From: Albugo candida
Taxonomy: Eukaryota > Oomycota > Peronosporomycetes > Albuginales
Direction of reading: 5' to 3'
DNA length: 64,000 nucleotides
Assembly (NCBI GenBank): GCA_040437565.1
Contig: JBDOQK010000074.1
Location: forward strand, 1-64,000
A model generated the notes under the pieces. That model saw only the letters and a program-made list of their open reading frames with translations. It did no database searches and was not told the origin of the DNA. A program made the translations under genes and the position numbers. Of the stretch, positions 55,197-64,000 are shown piece by piece. Every line of letters begins with the position of its first letter. Positions within the stretch are counted from its first letter, which is position 1.

Positions 55197-56489
55197 CAAA
55201 CTCCCTTTTCGAGATGACGTGTAACGGGTCAGACAGGATTTTGGTCCTGCTTTCTACCTACTTCAATGTACATGTCAGATATATCCAGGTCATCACGAGA
55301 AAGTATATAGAACAAGTAGTCTGAAACAGATGGATGTCCACGTCTATTTGACTTGCAATTCGTACGTCGTCCTGACTGTGTTCTCATTACTCACTACAGA
55401 AACGAATCTGTGTACCTCCGTGGAACTACTATAAGCATAAGATTGACCTTTTTTGAACGCAAAAACGGGTAGATTAATGATTTGGATGTGAGTGCATAGG
55501 CTGCAGGATGTATGAGATTTCTAGATAGAGTGTACGGAACCTACAGTCACTGCAAGAACGGGATCTAAAATTTAAAGTTCAACCTATTGAAAGATTACTG
55601 TCTGGGCGTCAATGGTTATAAACACATCGCACTAGAGGAAGCAGTTAAGTGCTGAACTGAATTACAAGACTTTTGTAAAACGCCCACTTGCTCGCTGGAA
55701 ACCCGATTAGTCTTGCATTTGAAGAGACAGTTTGAAAAGGAGTGATCAAATTTCTACTCGTGAGTAAGAATCTGTACGGTATTTGATCGGATCGCATTTC
55801 GCAACTACTTTCCAGCTGTCTCCTTGCTCCCAAAGCTTTCCCTATTTACTGTTTATCGTGTCTCTAAATTGATGTGAACGACTTGCTTTTAGAATTTGCA
55901 GCGCACTACTCTGCGTATAAATCTACTCTGAGGATGGACAAGTCGATGATATGGGCAATGCCTGAAGTGCAAGTCAAGTTCGCTACTTTTTGAGTTCAAA
56001 GGTCACGACTGCAAAGTCAGGATAAAATAGTAACATCTCCTCCACCTTTACGTTCTCTGAAACGATCGATCCGCAGGTATAGTCGAAGTATACTTCAATT
56101 ATATACTCAGCACACGCGTGAGGAACATACACTCGGCAACATTTCATCGCAAGCATAAGTAGTGTATCTTCTTCGCTCAGACACGCAGTGGCGTGCTTAT
56201 ATCGTGAGCTATGCGATGTCAAGATTGCATTTTGGCAATAAGCAGAGTCAATATGATCGTAACACAATCAGATTGGAGGAGTTGATCTGTGAGATGTATC
56301 CCGAACTCTTGGTCAATTGACTTCGGTTCAAAGTCAGACCAAATTGTCAGCCAAATTCACTTTTTATCTTACCTCTATTTTTGTGCTGTATTGATTTTCT
56401 CGAGAATGTAATCACTTATGGAAGAACGTGCTTCAGGTAGAGATGGATGCAGTGTGATTGTGTGCAGTCTTCCATTATTAAGTGTCATT
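55197..56489. other. intergenic stretch
   Basis: No convincing gene. A Cys-containing minus-strand frame at 56267-55983 (MLAMKCCRVYVPHACAEYII) is protein-like but has no ATG near its start. It may be part of an unspliced or decayed gene. Confidence 0.4.
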
Positions 56490-56957
56490 TTATCGCACAA
56501 GCCATTTTCCTCCTTTGCTATCACTTGCATCATTGACACATTGCAGCTCCTCTACCATTTTCAAATACTTGCTCGACTTATCGACCTTACTATCGGCCGG
56601 ATCGTTTGATTCGTTGCTTTCCAAAAATTGCTGCGATCTTTCCCCCGCCTTTTTTTGCGCCACGCGGGCAATTCTATCTTGTAGACAAAGTGTTGCACTT
56701 TTGTGTGATGAGACTGTCACCTCTGCTTCCTGCCCACTGCCTCTATCAGATGGAATATGCGAAGACAAAGTCTTTTCGTTCTCTACTTCGGTACTTGCAG
56801 AGGATTTTGTACCAACATCAGTCTCTTTCTCAGATACCTCACTGTTCCATTGACGAGCTGTCTCAAGTAGTGGTTCCTTCACTTGAGACGCTATCTCGGC
56901 CGAAAGATCCCAATAGCTTCGACGATGTACCATATTGTAGTAATACTTCCTCTTCAT
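56490..56957 (-). CDS. uncharacterised acidic, hydrophilic protein
   Basis: Single frame of 155 residues from the ATG at 56957. It starts MKRKYYYNMVHRRSYWDLSAE, is rich in Glu, Ser, Asp and Lys (EVSEKETDVGTKSSASTEVE) and has no signal peptide, transmembrane segment or known motif. A helical, charged end (DSKVDKSSKYLKMVEELQ) suggests a coiled or disordered protein. It may be one exon of a longer gene. Function unknown. Confidence 0.45.
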   Translation of the reverse strand: MKRKYYYNMVHRRSYWDLSAEIASQVKEPLLETARQWNSEVSEKETDVGTKSSASTEVENEKTLSSHIPSDRGSGQEAEVTVSSHKSATLCLQDRIARVAQKKAGERSQQFLESNESNDPADSKVDKSSKYLKMVEELQCVNDASDSKGGKWLVR

Positions 56958-58513
56958 GTATACATAATATTAGATTATCGCACACTCGGCCGTCGCGTAC
57001 ATGAGACTTACTCCACAGTCATCTTCATGAACGGTCCAGATGCCGACTTTTGTTGGCAAACTCATGAAATTTATTACTATGACCAGATATTTAGGCTCAT
57101 TTACACAATAGCCATAATCAAACAAATCATTTGATAAGGGTAATAAAGTTTGGCAGTATCTCAACTAAGCATATCGGTGAGATGCAACGGTTTGATGTCA
57201 AGAAGCGGTGACTGCGGACACGTGTAAAGCATTAGATAGCGCTGTGCGCATTCTTTCATCTCCAAATTAAGGCTCTGCTTGTCATATGCACTTGTACCCA
57301 GTAAGCTAAAGCTCTTTCGTGCATGCTGTGGACACCACCTACATCTTGTGTATAGGCTCTGTCTGTATCTTTTCTATCCGTGCTCAGCCGCGACCTGATA
57401 AATCGATGCAGCCTCGCCGTACACCCTTGATACTCTAGACTTTTTGACACGAGGGAATTGGAGATGGTAGCCGTTGTAGGATCGTTGACTGTAGCGTGTA
57501 TCGCTATCACCACGGATGAGCGGAGTTGCCTCAAGATTGTATCAGTGTTATGTGCACAGAAATGCCACTTTCGTCACAATAATTAGACCTACGTAGCCTT
57601 ACTGGAATATGACACGCCAAATACACGTGAGCGCTTTGCCTCTACAATGAGTAGAGATGATAAAGGTATGTGGTGTCAGAGAATGGTCAGCTTGCAGTCA
57701 TCGCTTGTTGCCAAGTGATTCACTTCTGGTTGAGCTAGTTTGATGTTGTTCAAGTCCGTGCCAGCTTGCTTTGAATCGATAACGCAATGTGCTGAGGAAA
57801 GACTGGCACTATTTCGTTTGGAGAGACCCCAACCTTGTGCAATACTTTGCCAGAACAGTGAGCGCCTGGACGTTGTGCATTCGGGTCGCAACTATTCCGG
57901 AAATACATTAGTCCAATACTTGGAATTCGAACGACTCCAATGGCCTATAATTCTTACTCGTGGACAGAGCAACCGATTGCTCGGTGTTATCGGGGCGACT
58001 TGTATATTGTCATCAATTATGAACTGCTCTGTTACGCTTGTATATCGTTCGAGCGAGATGAGTTCGTGTGGTTATAGACTGCTGTATTGTATCAGCAAGA
58101 CTGAGAAATTCATTGGGACAGTTTTCCATGTACGGCTTCCAGATACATAAAATAATGCAATCTTTTGTGGTGTTACCAGGGGACGATTAGTGATAGCTGG
58201 TATTATTGGGAAGTTTTGTTATCTTCTTCTGGAAATGAGCTCAATGTTATTCTCTGTAGTGTGGGGAGGTAATGATGCTGATGGGAGTCAGTCCAACCGA
58301 CAGTCAATACTGCTACTACTCGAGTGATATTACAGAACTCACATGGCGCGACTTGATACAACCGGCATTATATGCGCTTTTGGCAGCGGAATGGTAGGAA
58401 TCTGATGCATTTGACCATATGGGAGCTTAAGCGTAAATGAACGCATCTGTAAATCGGTGATACGGAGTCAATGAAAGCGAAATCTGTCTATCGTCAATTG
58501 ATTATCCGACACG
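56958..58513. other. intergenic stretch with a weak Cys-rich frame
   Basis: A plus-strand frame from the ATG at 57743 to 58150 (135 residues) has nine cysteines, for example MSSCGYRLLYC, but no signal peptide or known motif. It could be real or accidental. Nothing else is supported. Confidence 0.3.
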
Positions 58514-60649
58514 TCACTGAAATTTACGAAAAGGAATAAATTTTCGAGTGTTTTCAATCCTTCCCCGCCAAAGCGCTTCAGAGTTTGTGAATTTTGCGTG
58601 CACAAAGCCTCTCTCATTGCGCGGAACTCCTAAATAATCAAGTATGTTCGCTGCAGCTTCAGGTATTGCCGGCTGTAGTAAAATCGCTAGAGAAGTCACA
58701 CAGAGATATAAGCGCTTTTCACAAGGCTCCGAATTGTCATGAAACACTCACTACATAATCTTGTCGCATCAATTGTGATGTTCAAGATACCCTGCAAGCG
58801 CTTCCTTGCGTGCTCCTCTTCACCAGGGCACAAGGTCTGAGCCTCGATTGCGGTTTTTAGCACCCAAGGCTCATTAGACGAGAAATACCGATTCACTTTG
58901 TGTAAATACAGCATGATCTTCTGCAAACCTTGATGAAACTATGCAGACATTCAAAAGTCATTTAGCCTTTGCATGGAGTGAAAGAACATACATCTGGGAT
59001 TTGAAAGTCTGTCGCAACTTTCGCCGCAATTGTGTCTCCTTCATTTATCAGCTTTAAATCATCCAAAGTCAATGCTGTTGGGCGGTTTGGGACAATTCCA
59101 TCCGCCAGAAAGGATCTGGCTGTACTTCGAGACACTATTTTCCACAGGTGAGTATGAAGTATATAAAGCCTAAAGATTGGCCTTACCAAGATTCCCCAAA
59201 GTATCCGCTAGCTCACTTGACAAACGATTCTCAAGCAGGCTAACTTTGAAGTCCCCGTCGCTGCCGAGGACACCTTCACGCAGTAAATAATAACGGACAG
59301 CGTCGGTTCCGTACTATCACATGAACGTTACACGATAAGTTGACCACCGATTCTCGAAAATCCAGCAAACTTTCACCTTTTCGATGACTTCAAATGGGTT
59401 GACGATGTTCCCCAAGCTTTTAGACATTTTCACATCTTGAACAGTCCAATGTGCATGTGCAACGATACGTTTGGGTAATGGCAGTCCTGCAGCCATCAAA
59501 AACGCTGGCCAGTAAATCGCATGGAATTTCAAAATATCTTTTCCGACTATATGATAATCGGGCGGCCAGACTCGATTCAAATCTTTTAAGTTTGGATATC
59601 CGGCGCATGTGAGGTAATTAGTTAATGCATCGAGCCACACGTAGATGCAATGTTGAGGATCATCTGGTTTATATAGTGTCTCAATGTTATCCATGTATGA
59701 TAGTAATCGTACAACCATACACACGCGTACCAGGAACAGTTATTGCCCACTTGATTTTGTCATGCAGCCGAGACACCGAGATATCTCGTAGACCAGCTTT
59801 GATTGTCGCGACCACCTATGTTATCAACCATCTCAATAAGAGGATAAAGGAGCACATATACGTATAGTGCACCAAATTACTTCGTTATATCGAGTTTTGG
59901 GGACGATTGCATCAGGAGAAGACTCTAACCATTCGAGGAGCGGCTGTTGAAATGCTGAAAGCCTGAATTTATAGTTGACTTCTTTGAGTTTCTCGACCGC
60001 GTGACCGCTTTCTTTCGATACTTTGTAACTTTCTTGGATCATCTGACCAGCCGAGCCAACGATAGAGCGCACGGAATCCTCAACTTGCATCTCTGTGAGA
60101 AATGATTCATCCGATTGACAGTACCAAGCTTCATGCTGTCCCAAATATATGTATCCATTCTCATACAATTGTTTCCAAAATGCTCGAACGCTTCGATGAT
60201 GCTTTTTATCGCTAGTTCGAATAAACTCCGTATACTTCATGTTTGCACGCATAAATAGCTCCCGAAATTGCTTGGAAATAGCATCACAAAAACTGGCGTA
60301 ATCTGTAGCATTCGCTTTTTCTGCTGCTTGCTGGACCTGAATGAATCATTGCATATAATCGCAGATTTATCTGAAAATGAGTCTGTACCTTAAGACCATG
60401 CTCATCTGTGCCCGTTGTTAGTAATGCATCCATCGAATTTGGTTCATTTTTCATGTTATACCATCGTGCTAAAGCATCAGCCAAGACTGAGGAATGCAAG
60501 TGCCCGATGTGTGGAGATGAATTAACATAATATATAGGCGTGGTAATCATCATTCTCCGCCTTGATGCATCAGACACATTCGACACTAGCCTAGAAGAAT
60601 ACCATTGTCTACGAAAGTGCGGTCGAGTGCGGGCTGCATGACATAACAT
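58514..60649 (-). CDS. methionyl-tRNA synthetase, mitochondrial type (eight exons)
   Basis: Exons (high to low): 60649-60389, 60336-59881, 59815-59731, 59663-59377, 59313-59187, 59134-58992, 58938-58752 and 58686-58514, with introns of 52-67 nt. All joins keep the frame, giving 572 residues. The start ATG at 60649 yields an Arg-rich, acid-free N terminus ([20 protein letters not shown]), a plausible mitochondrial presequence. Then [20 protein letters not shown] has the class I HIGH motif (residues 47-50). [16 protein letters not shown] follows, without the paired cysteines of zinc-binding MetRS. Next come [17 protein letters not shown] and the KMSKSLGN motif near residue 347. The helical anticodon-binding domain ends in [16 protein letters not shown]. 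The enzyme charges tRNA-Met in organelles. The TTG further upstream (60733) is not used as a start here. Confidence 0.92.
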
Positions 60650-60786
60650 ACTGATGCTCACAGCGGACGTTATCAGCGTACTTAAAAAGTATACTTTGAC
60701 GTGGAGCTTGTTGCGTGGACACCAATCAATCAATAATATTAGCGAGACAGAGTTTTATCCTACTTCACGATCGCACGATCCTGCCA

Positions 60787-61923
60787 TCAAATCCAATCTC
60801 CATCACTGTCATCATCATTATCGAATTCGCTGACAGAAGAACTCATCGATTTGGAACCTAATCTAAGCGCTTCAGTTTTCAGTGGCAGGGATTCTTTGCT
60901 TGGGAGGTACGCAAGCGATAGACGATGCGGTACAGAGTCTCGTACCGCTCCAAAACTTTTATCTTTCATACCATCGTATGATCTGTGTGCTAAAGTCGGG
61001 GGTGGAGACATGGTACTTTTAAGGTAAGGAACCGATGCTCGACTAACGGGACATACTCCTCCAAACAAGCTATCTCTTCGACGCTCTATATTGGACACAT
61101 GTGCAGCATCGCTCAGCTTGCATAGCCACTCTTCCATTTCGTCTTGTGTGTCCACAACGATCCGTAACAACCGCCCACTCTCAAATCGTATATCCAGACA
61201 ATTATTTCTTTGCCCATTCACTTCTACTGCACATACGCGACCAAATCCTTTGGCGGATGCACCACCCGTGTCTTCGGAAGCAAAGTAGGCCAATGAATTT
61301 CCACGCAGTACAAAATATCGTTTTTTCCAGCTTTTAAAACGACAACCTTCTTTCCATAGCCATCCAGTATGATCGATCTCTATCTCATCGTTATTTTGCA
61401 AATCACTTTGATCGAGCAATTCAGTCGCATCATTTGAATCCAAGCAAATTTTGTGTGCCATTTGACTATCCCTGGTACATCCATCCACTGATAAAGCTGT
61501 CTCGTTCGAGCCAAGTGAACCTGCACGAGAAGTACGCCCAGCTGCAATCGCTACTGCTGTTTCCACCGATATAACTGTTGCTTCTATAATCGCATTGTAC
61601 CATCCGCTAGCTTCCTCTGTCGTCTCAGTATACAGCTTCAGAATGCGGCCACCACGACCATGAACAAGTAAACCATTCTTTATCTCGTTACTAAGTTCAA
61701 CGGTGATCACTTGGAAGCTCCCTTTTTCTTTCACTTTGAGAGAAAGTATATTGTCTGTGTCATAGTAAGATAATTGTCGACCTTTTAACACCATGTATCG
61801 CTTCTTCCAGCTTCTAACTAGACTTCCTTGCTTGAATATCCATCCGGAGTATTGCCCGCGACGTATTGATATTGTTGTGCTCGCTCCTGAAGCTGATGAA
61901 TTTGATCCTTTCCTGTGGGTCAT
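60787..61923 (-). CDS. tandem PH-domain protein
   Basis: Single frame, start at the ATG at 61923 (378 residues). An earlier in-frame ATG at 61959 lies just before a TTTCAG that looks like an intron acceptor, so the first 12 codons may not be coding. PH1 at about 24-116 starts YSGWIFKQGSLVRSWKKRYM, and PH2 at about 185-278 starts HTGWLWKEGCRFKSWKKRYF. Both carry the KxG..WKKR basic pattern between strands 1 and 2 that binds phosphoinositides. The linker is Ser/Thr-rich and the C terminus is acidic (DNDDDSDGDWI). Probably a signalling adaptor recruited to membrane by phosphoinositides, like TAPP-type proteins. A TCTCC repeat lies in its upstream region (about 62085-62103). Confidence 0.85.
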   Translation of the reverse strand: MTHRKGSNSSASGASTTISIRRGQYSGWIFKQGSLVRSWKKRYMVLKGRQLSYYDTDNILSLKVKEKGSFQVITVELSNEIKNGLLVHGRGGRILKLYTETTEEASGWYNAIIEATVISVETAVAIAAGRTSRAGSLGSNETALSVDGCTRDSQMAHKICLDSNDATELLDQSDLQNNDEIEIDHTGWLWKEGCRFKSWKKRYFVLRGNSLAYFASEDTGGASAKGFGRVCAVEVNGQRNNCLDIRFESGRLLRIVVDTQDEMEEWLCKLSDAAHVSNIERRRDSLFGGVCPVSRASVPYLKSTMSPPPTLAHRSYDGMKDKSFGAVRDSVPHRLSLAYLPSKESLPLKTEALRLGSKSMSSSVSEFDNDDDSDGDWI

Positions 61924-62285
61924 TTTGCTGTATTGACGAGTTGACTGAAACAATTTCATTTATTAGTACATTGTGTGCATCAGATTATATATTTACAAAA
62001 TGCTATTCGTTGGGAGAAATCGAGCACTCTCACCAGATGGGAACATAAACGTGCTCAGCACTCACATCACAGCCCGTTCCCTTCCTCTCCTCTCCTCTCC
62101 TCTTATCGCATTTTCTATTTCTATAATGGCGGAGTAGAGACAGTCCAACCATATGATATTGTTAACGCATTACTGCATTGTGTCACACAGTCTTCAGAGC
62201 AGCCCGCTGCTTTAACGCACAGCAGCAGAAATCCACGCCGTTCGTTGAAAATGTGTAATAATTCCTGTAATTTCGCTGAGATCTT

Positions 62286-64000
62286 CTAGTACACCAACGC
62301 TTGGGTTGAGAAATCAGGGATGACCGGTACAGCTTGCACAAGATGCGATAGAGAGGGGAATGCAATTTCCAATTGCGCTGGAAGCGAAGCATTCACAAAA
62401 TCAACCTGATCTTCTGCTGCTACTCGCAAGATAATCTCGAGCAACTCTTTGAGTCGCCACATAAACCAAATGGAACTCAAGACAATTCGTAGCCAATGCG
62501 ATCGGTTCTCAGGTTTGGTAACTACGCTCGAGCATTCTCGCTGCAAAACGGCGTGGTCTGCCAAGTGTAAGGCCGTTAAACCAAATGCATGGAGCCACAA
62601 AACGGCGCTGTTACGAAAAATGCATGTCAACTGCTCTTGTTCTTTTGAAAATTGGAGTAGGAAGAAGAAGAAAACAGCTTGTAGTGTTCTTTTCGAGCCA
62701 TCCTTCTTGTCTTGCATCTCGTACAATTGTAGAAATCTCTTAGTCCCCTCGGCTGAATGAGAGAGCGATTTGATCATAATGTGCATGATAACCCGCTGAT
62801 ACATAAACTCGAGCCAATTTTGGTTGACATAGTTGGAGTCACCGAGTCTGTGCACAGAATCCACCCATTCTGCATTCAATTTAACGAGATCCTCACCGGA
62901 TATGAAGCTACAGTTCTCAGTGTTTCTCACCAAAATATTAGCTGACCAGATATATTCCACAAAGCGGTCGATTATGCTTTCGTCAGTACGCGTGCTCACG
63001 TCTCGTACATCTTTTGCTTCCATTGTTGCATAAAGTGACCAATACAGCACGCGCAGCTTGCAAACAGTGTTCAAATTAGAAGGAGCCGCATTCAGCAGAG
63101 ATTCCTCGAATAGCACCGCATCATTATGCACCCACTTTGTGTATTGATCTGACTTCATTTGTGCCATTTCGAAGCAATCAATGACACCCCGAACGAGATG
63201 AAAATACTGCTGCATTAAGATATCATCTGGAATCAAGTGATTCCTGGACCATTGCACATATAGTACCGGCGGATAGACTGCATGGTAGTCATTCTGACTG
63301 CGACAAATGACGTGATGCAAGTCCATAAGTGTTTCCAACCAATGCAATGACCAAGGAGGCCTCCCGAGCCAATCTATGATGTCAGAATCACTGCGAGTAC
63401 GTCCGCCAAACCAGTTTTGTAATAACGCAGCCATTTTCACGTCGCACGATAGCAGCAATTTTGGGAATAAGATTTTCAACACACTAAAACCACAATCAAG
63501 GCTCCTGCGTCGCCTTGATTCAGTTGATAACATCGGGGTACTTGTCGCTCGTGTGATTTGATCCAGTGCTTCTTTGAGACAAAAAAAAATGAAATCGTTC
63601 GCATCCGCTCTTTCACCACACAAAAACGAGGAGCAAAGCTGAAAAAACTGGCTACAGAGCAATAACATATGCGATATCTTCGTGTCTAATTCCATGATCT
63701 GGGCATTGGGATATTGCACGCAGCTCTTTTTGAAAAGCTCGGTCAATAAATCGCTCCAAAGTATTGTTTTACTCATAGTTTCATTGAAAATTCCATTCTG
63801 TATCCAATCCAACTCATCCTGTAAAATACTCGAATCAAACTTGAAATAATCTTTGAAAACGCTCAAGCCATAATCAAAATCAAAGCATAGCAAATTCCAA
63901 ACTTCATCCTTTCTTTGTGGCCGAATCGCTTTTGCAATGCAAATGTTAAAATCTTTTTGGCGCTCGAAATCTCTGTACAGCACCAGGAAAGAAATAAGTT
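62286..64000 (-). CDS. partial uncharacterised large protein (C-terminal part)
   Basis: An open frame of about 570 codons runs from the window edge to a stop at 62286. The start lies beyond the window; no ATG is needed here and the GTG near 63983 is probably internal. The product is helical and Leu/Trp/Cys-rich, with no recognised motif. Segments include ILQDELDWIQNGIFNETMSK, WFGGRTRSDSDIIDWLG, WSRNHLIPDDILMQQYF and HWLRIVLSSIWFMWRLKE. The length without interruption shows it is a real gene. An alpha-helical repeat protein is a guess from composition. Confidence 0.75.
   Translation of the reverse strand, partial: LISFLVLYRDFERQKDFNICIAKAIRPQRKDEVWNLLCFDFDYGLSVFKDYFKFDSSILQDELDWIQNGIFNETMSKTILWSDLLTELFKKSCVQYPNAQIMELDTKISHMLLLCSQFFQLCSSFLCGERADANDFIFFCLKEALDQITRATSTPMLSTESRRRRSLDCGFSVLKILFPKLLLSCDVKMAALLQNWFGGRTRSDSDIIDWLGRPPWSLHWLETLMDLHHVICRSQNDYHAVYPPVLYVQWSRNHLIPDDILMQQYFHLVRGVIDCFEMAQMKSDQYTKWVHNDAVLFEESLLNAAPSNLNTVCKLRVLYWSLYATMEAKDVRDVSTRTDESIIDRFVEYIWSANILVRNTENCSFISGEDLVKLNAEWVDSVHRLGDSNYVNQNWLEFMYQRVIMHIMIKSLSHSAEGTKRFLQLYEMQDKKDGSKRTLQAVFFFFLLQFSKEQEQLTCIFRNSAVLWLHAFGLTALHLADHAVLQRECSSVVTKPENRSHWLRIVLSSIWFMWRLKELLEIILRVAAEDQVDFVNASLPAQLEIAFPSLSHLVQAVPVIPDFSTQALVY

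Noticed and set aside
60650-60733. Longer N terminus for methionyl-tRNA synthetase
   Set aside because: It would begin with TTG. The ATG at 60649 gives a credible mitochondrial presequence.
62085-62103. TCTCC short repeat as a regulatory element
   Set aside because: Only about three to four units; pyrimidine tracts of this size are common and nothing links it to a function.
1-64000. CRISPR arrays, operons, bacterial promoters, rRNA genes
   Set aside because: No regularly spaced repeats or rRNA-like sequence are visible, and the gene structure is eukaryotic.

Overview
The window is nuclear DNA from a eukaryote with small GT..AG introns (about 38-70 nt). It is most likely an oomycete, and a white-rust (Albugo-like) genome is my best guess from gene compactness and intron size. 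Three things support an oomycete: Ty3/gypsy, Ty1/copia and hAT relics of the kind seen in Phytophthora; PLK4-like and DNAJB13-like genes that point to a flagellated cell; and secreted candidate effectors. The species is inference; no marker gene settles it.

Layout. 0-22 kb is a transposon graveyard. It holds a MULE DNA transposon, a copia fossil, and an old chromodomain Ty3/gypsy fossil split by a younger opposite-strand Ty3/gypsy-type element that has inverted rather than direct terminal repeats. A second copia gag fossil and a broken BED-finger hAT follow. 22-25 kb is sparse, with one secreted protein gene, then a DNAJB13-like co-chaperone. 26.2-31.7 kb has no gene I can support. 31.7-42 kb holds a PLK4-like kinase, then a tandem segmental duplication. 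In copy A the kinase is intact and the secreted-protein gene is dead; in copy B the kinase is dead and the secreted-protein gene is intact. That intact gene encodes a signal peptide and a C-terminal basic, nuclear-localisation-like tail. 43.9-64 kb is compact host genome: a secreted GH3 glycosidase, a PDZ plus eight-PH-domain scaffold, a GRIP golgin, a mitochondrial-type methionyl-tRNA synthetase, a two-PH protein and a partial unknown gene.

Assembly. There are sixteen 100-N gaps. At twelve of them the sequence just before the gap is repeated exactly just after it (38 to 738 bp). These are almost certainly unmerged contig overlaps, not biology. They inflate the window by about 3.9 kb plus the Ns and duplicate pieces of several genes. 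One of them splits the PH-array gene. The supplied sequence should not be read as showing real tandem repeats at those places.

The host genes do not form one pathway. Recurrent themes are centriole/axoneme biology (PLK4-like, DNAJB13-like), membrane identity and trafficking (PH-array, PH-PH, GRIP golgin) and host interaction (two secreted proteins, GH3).
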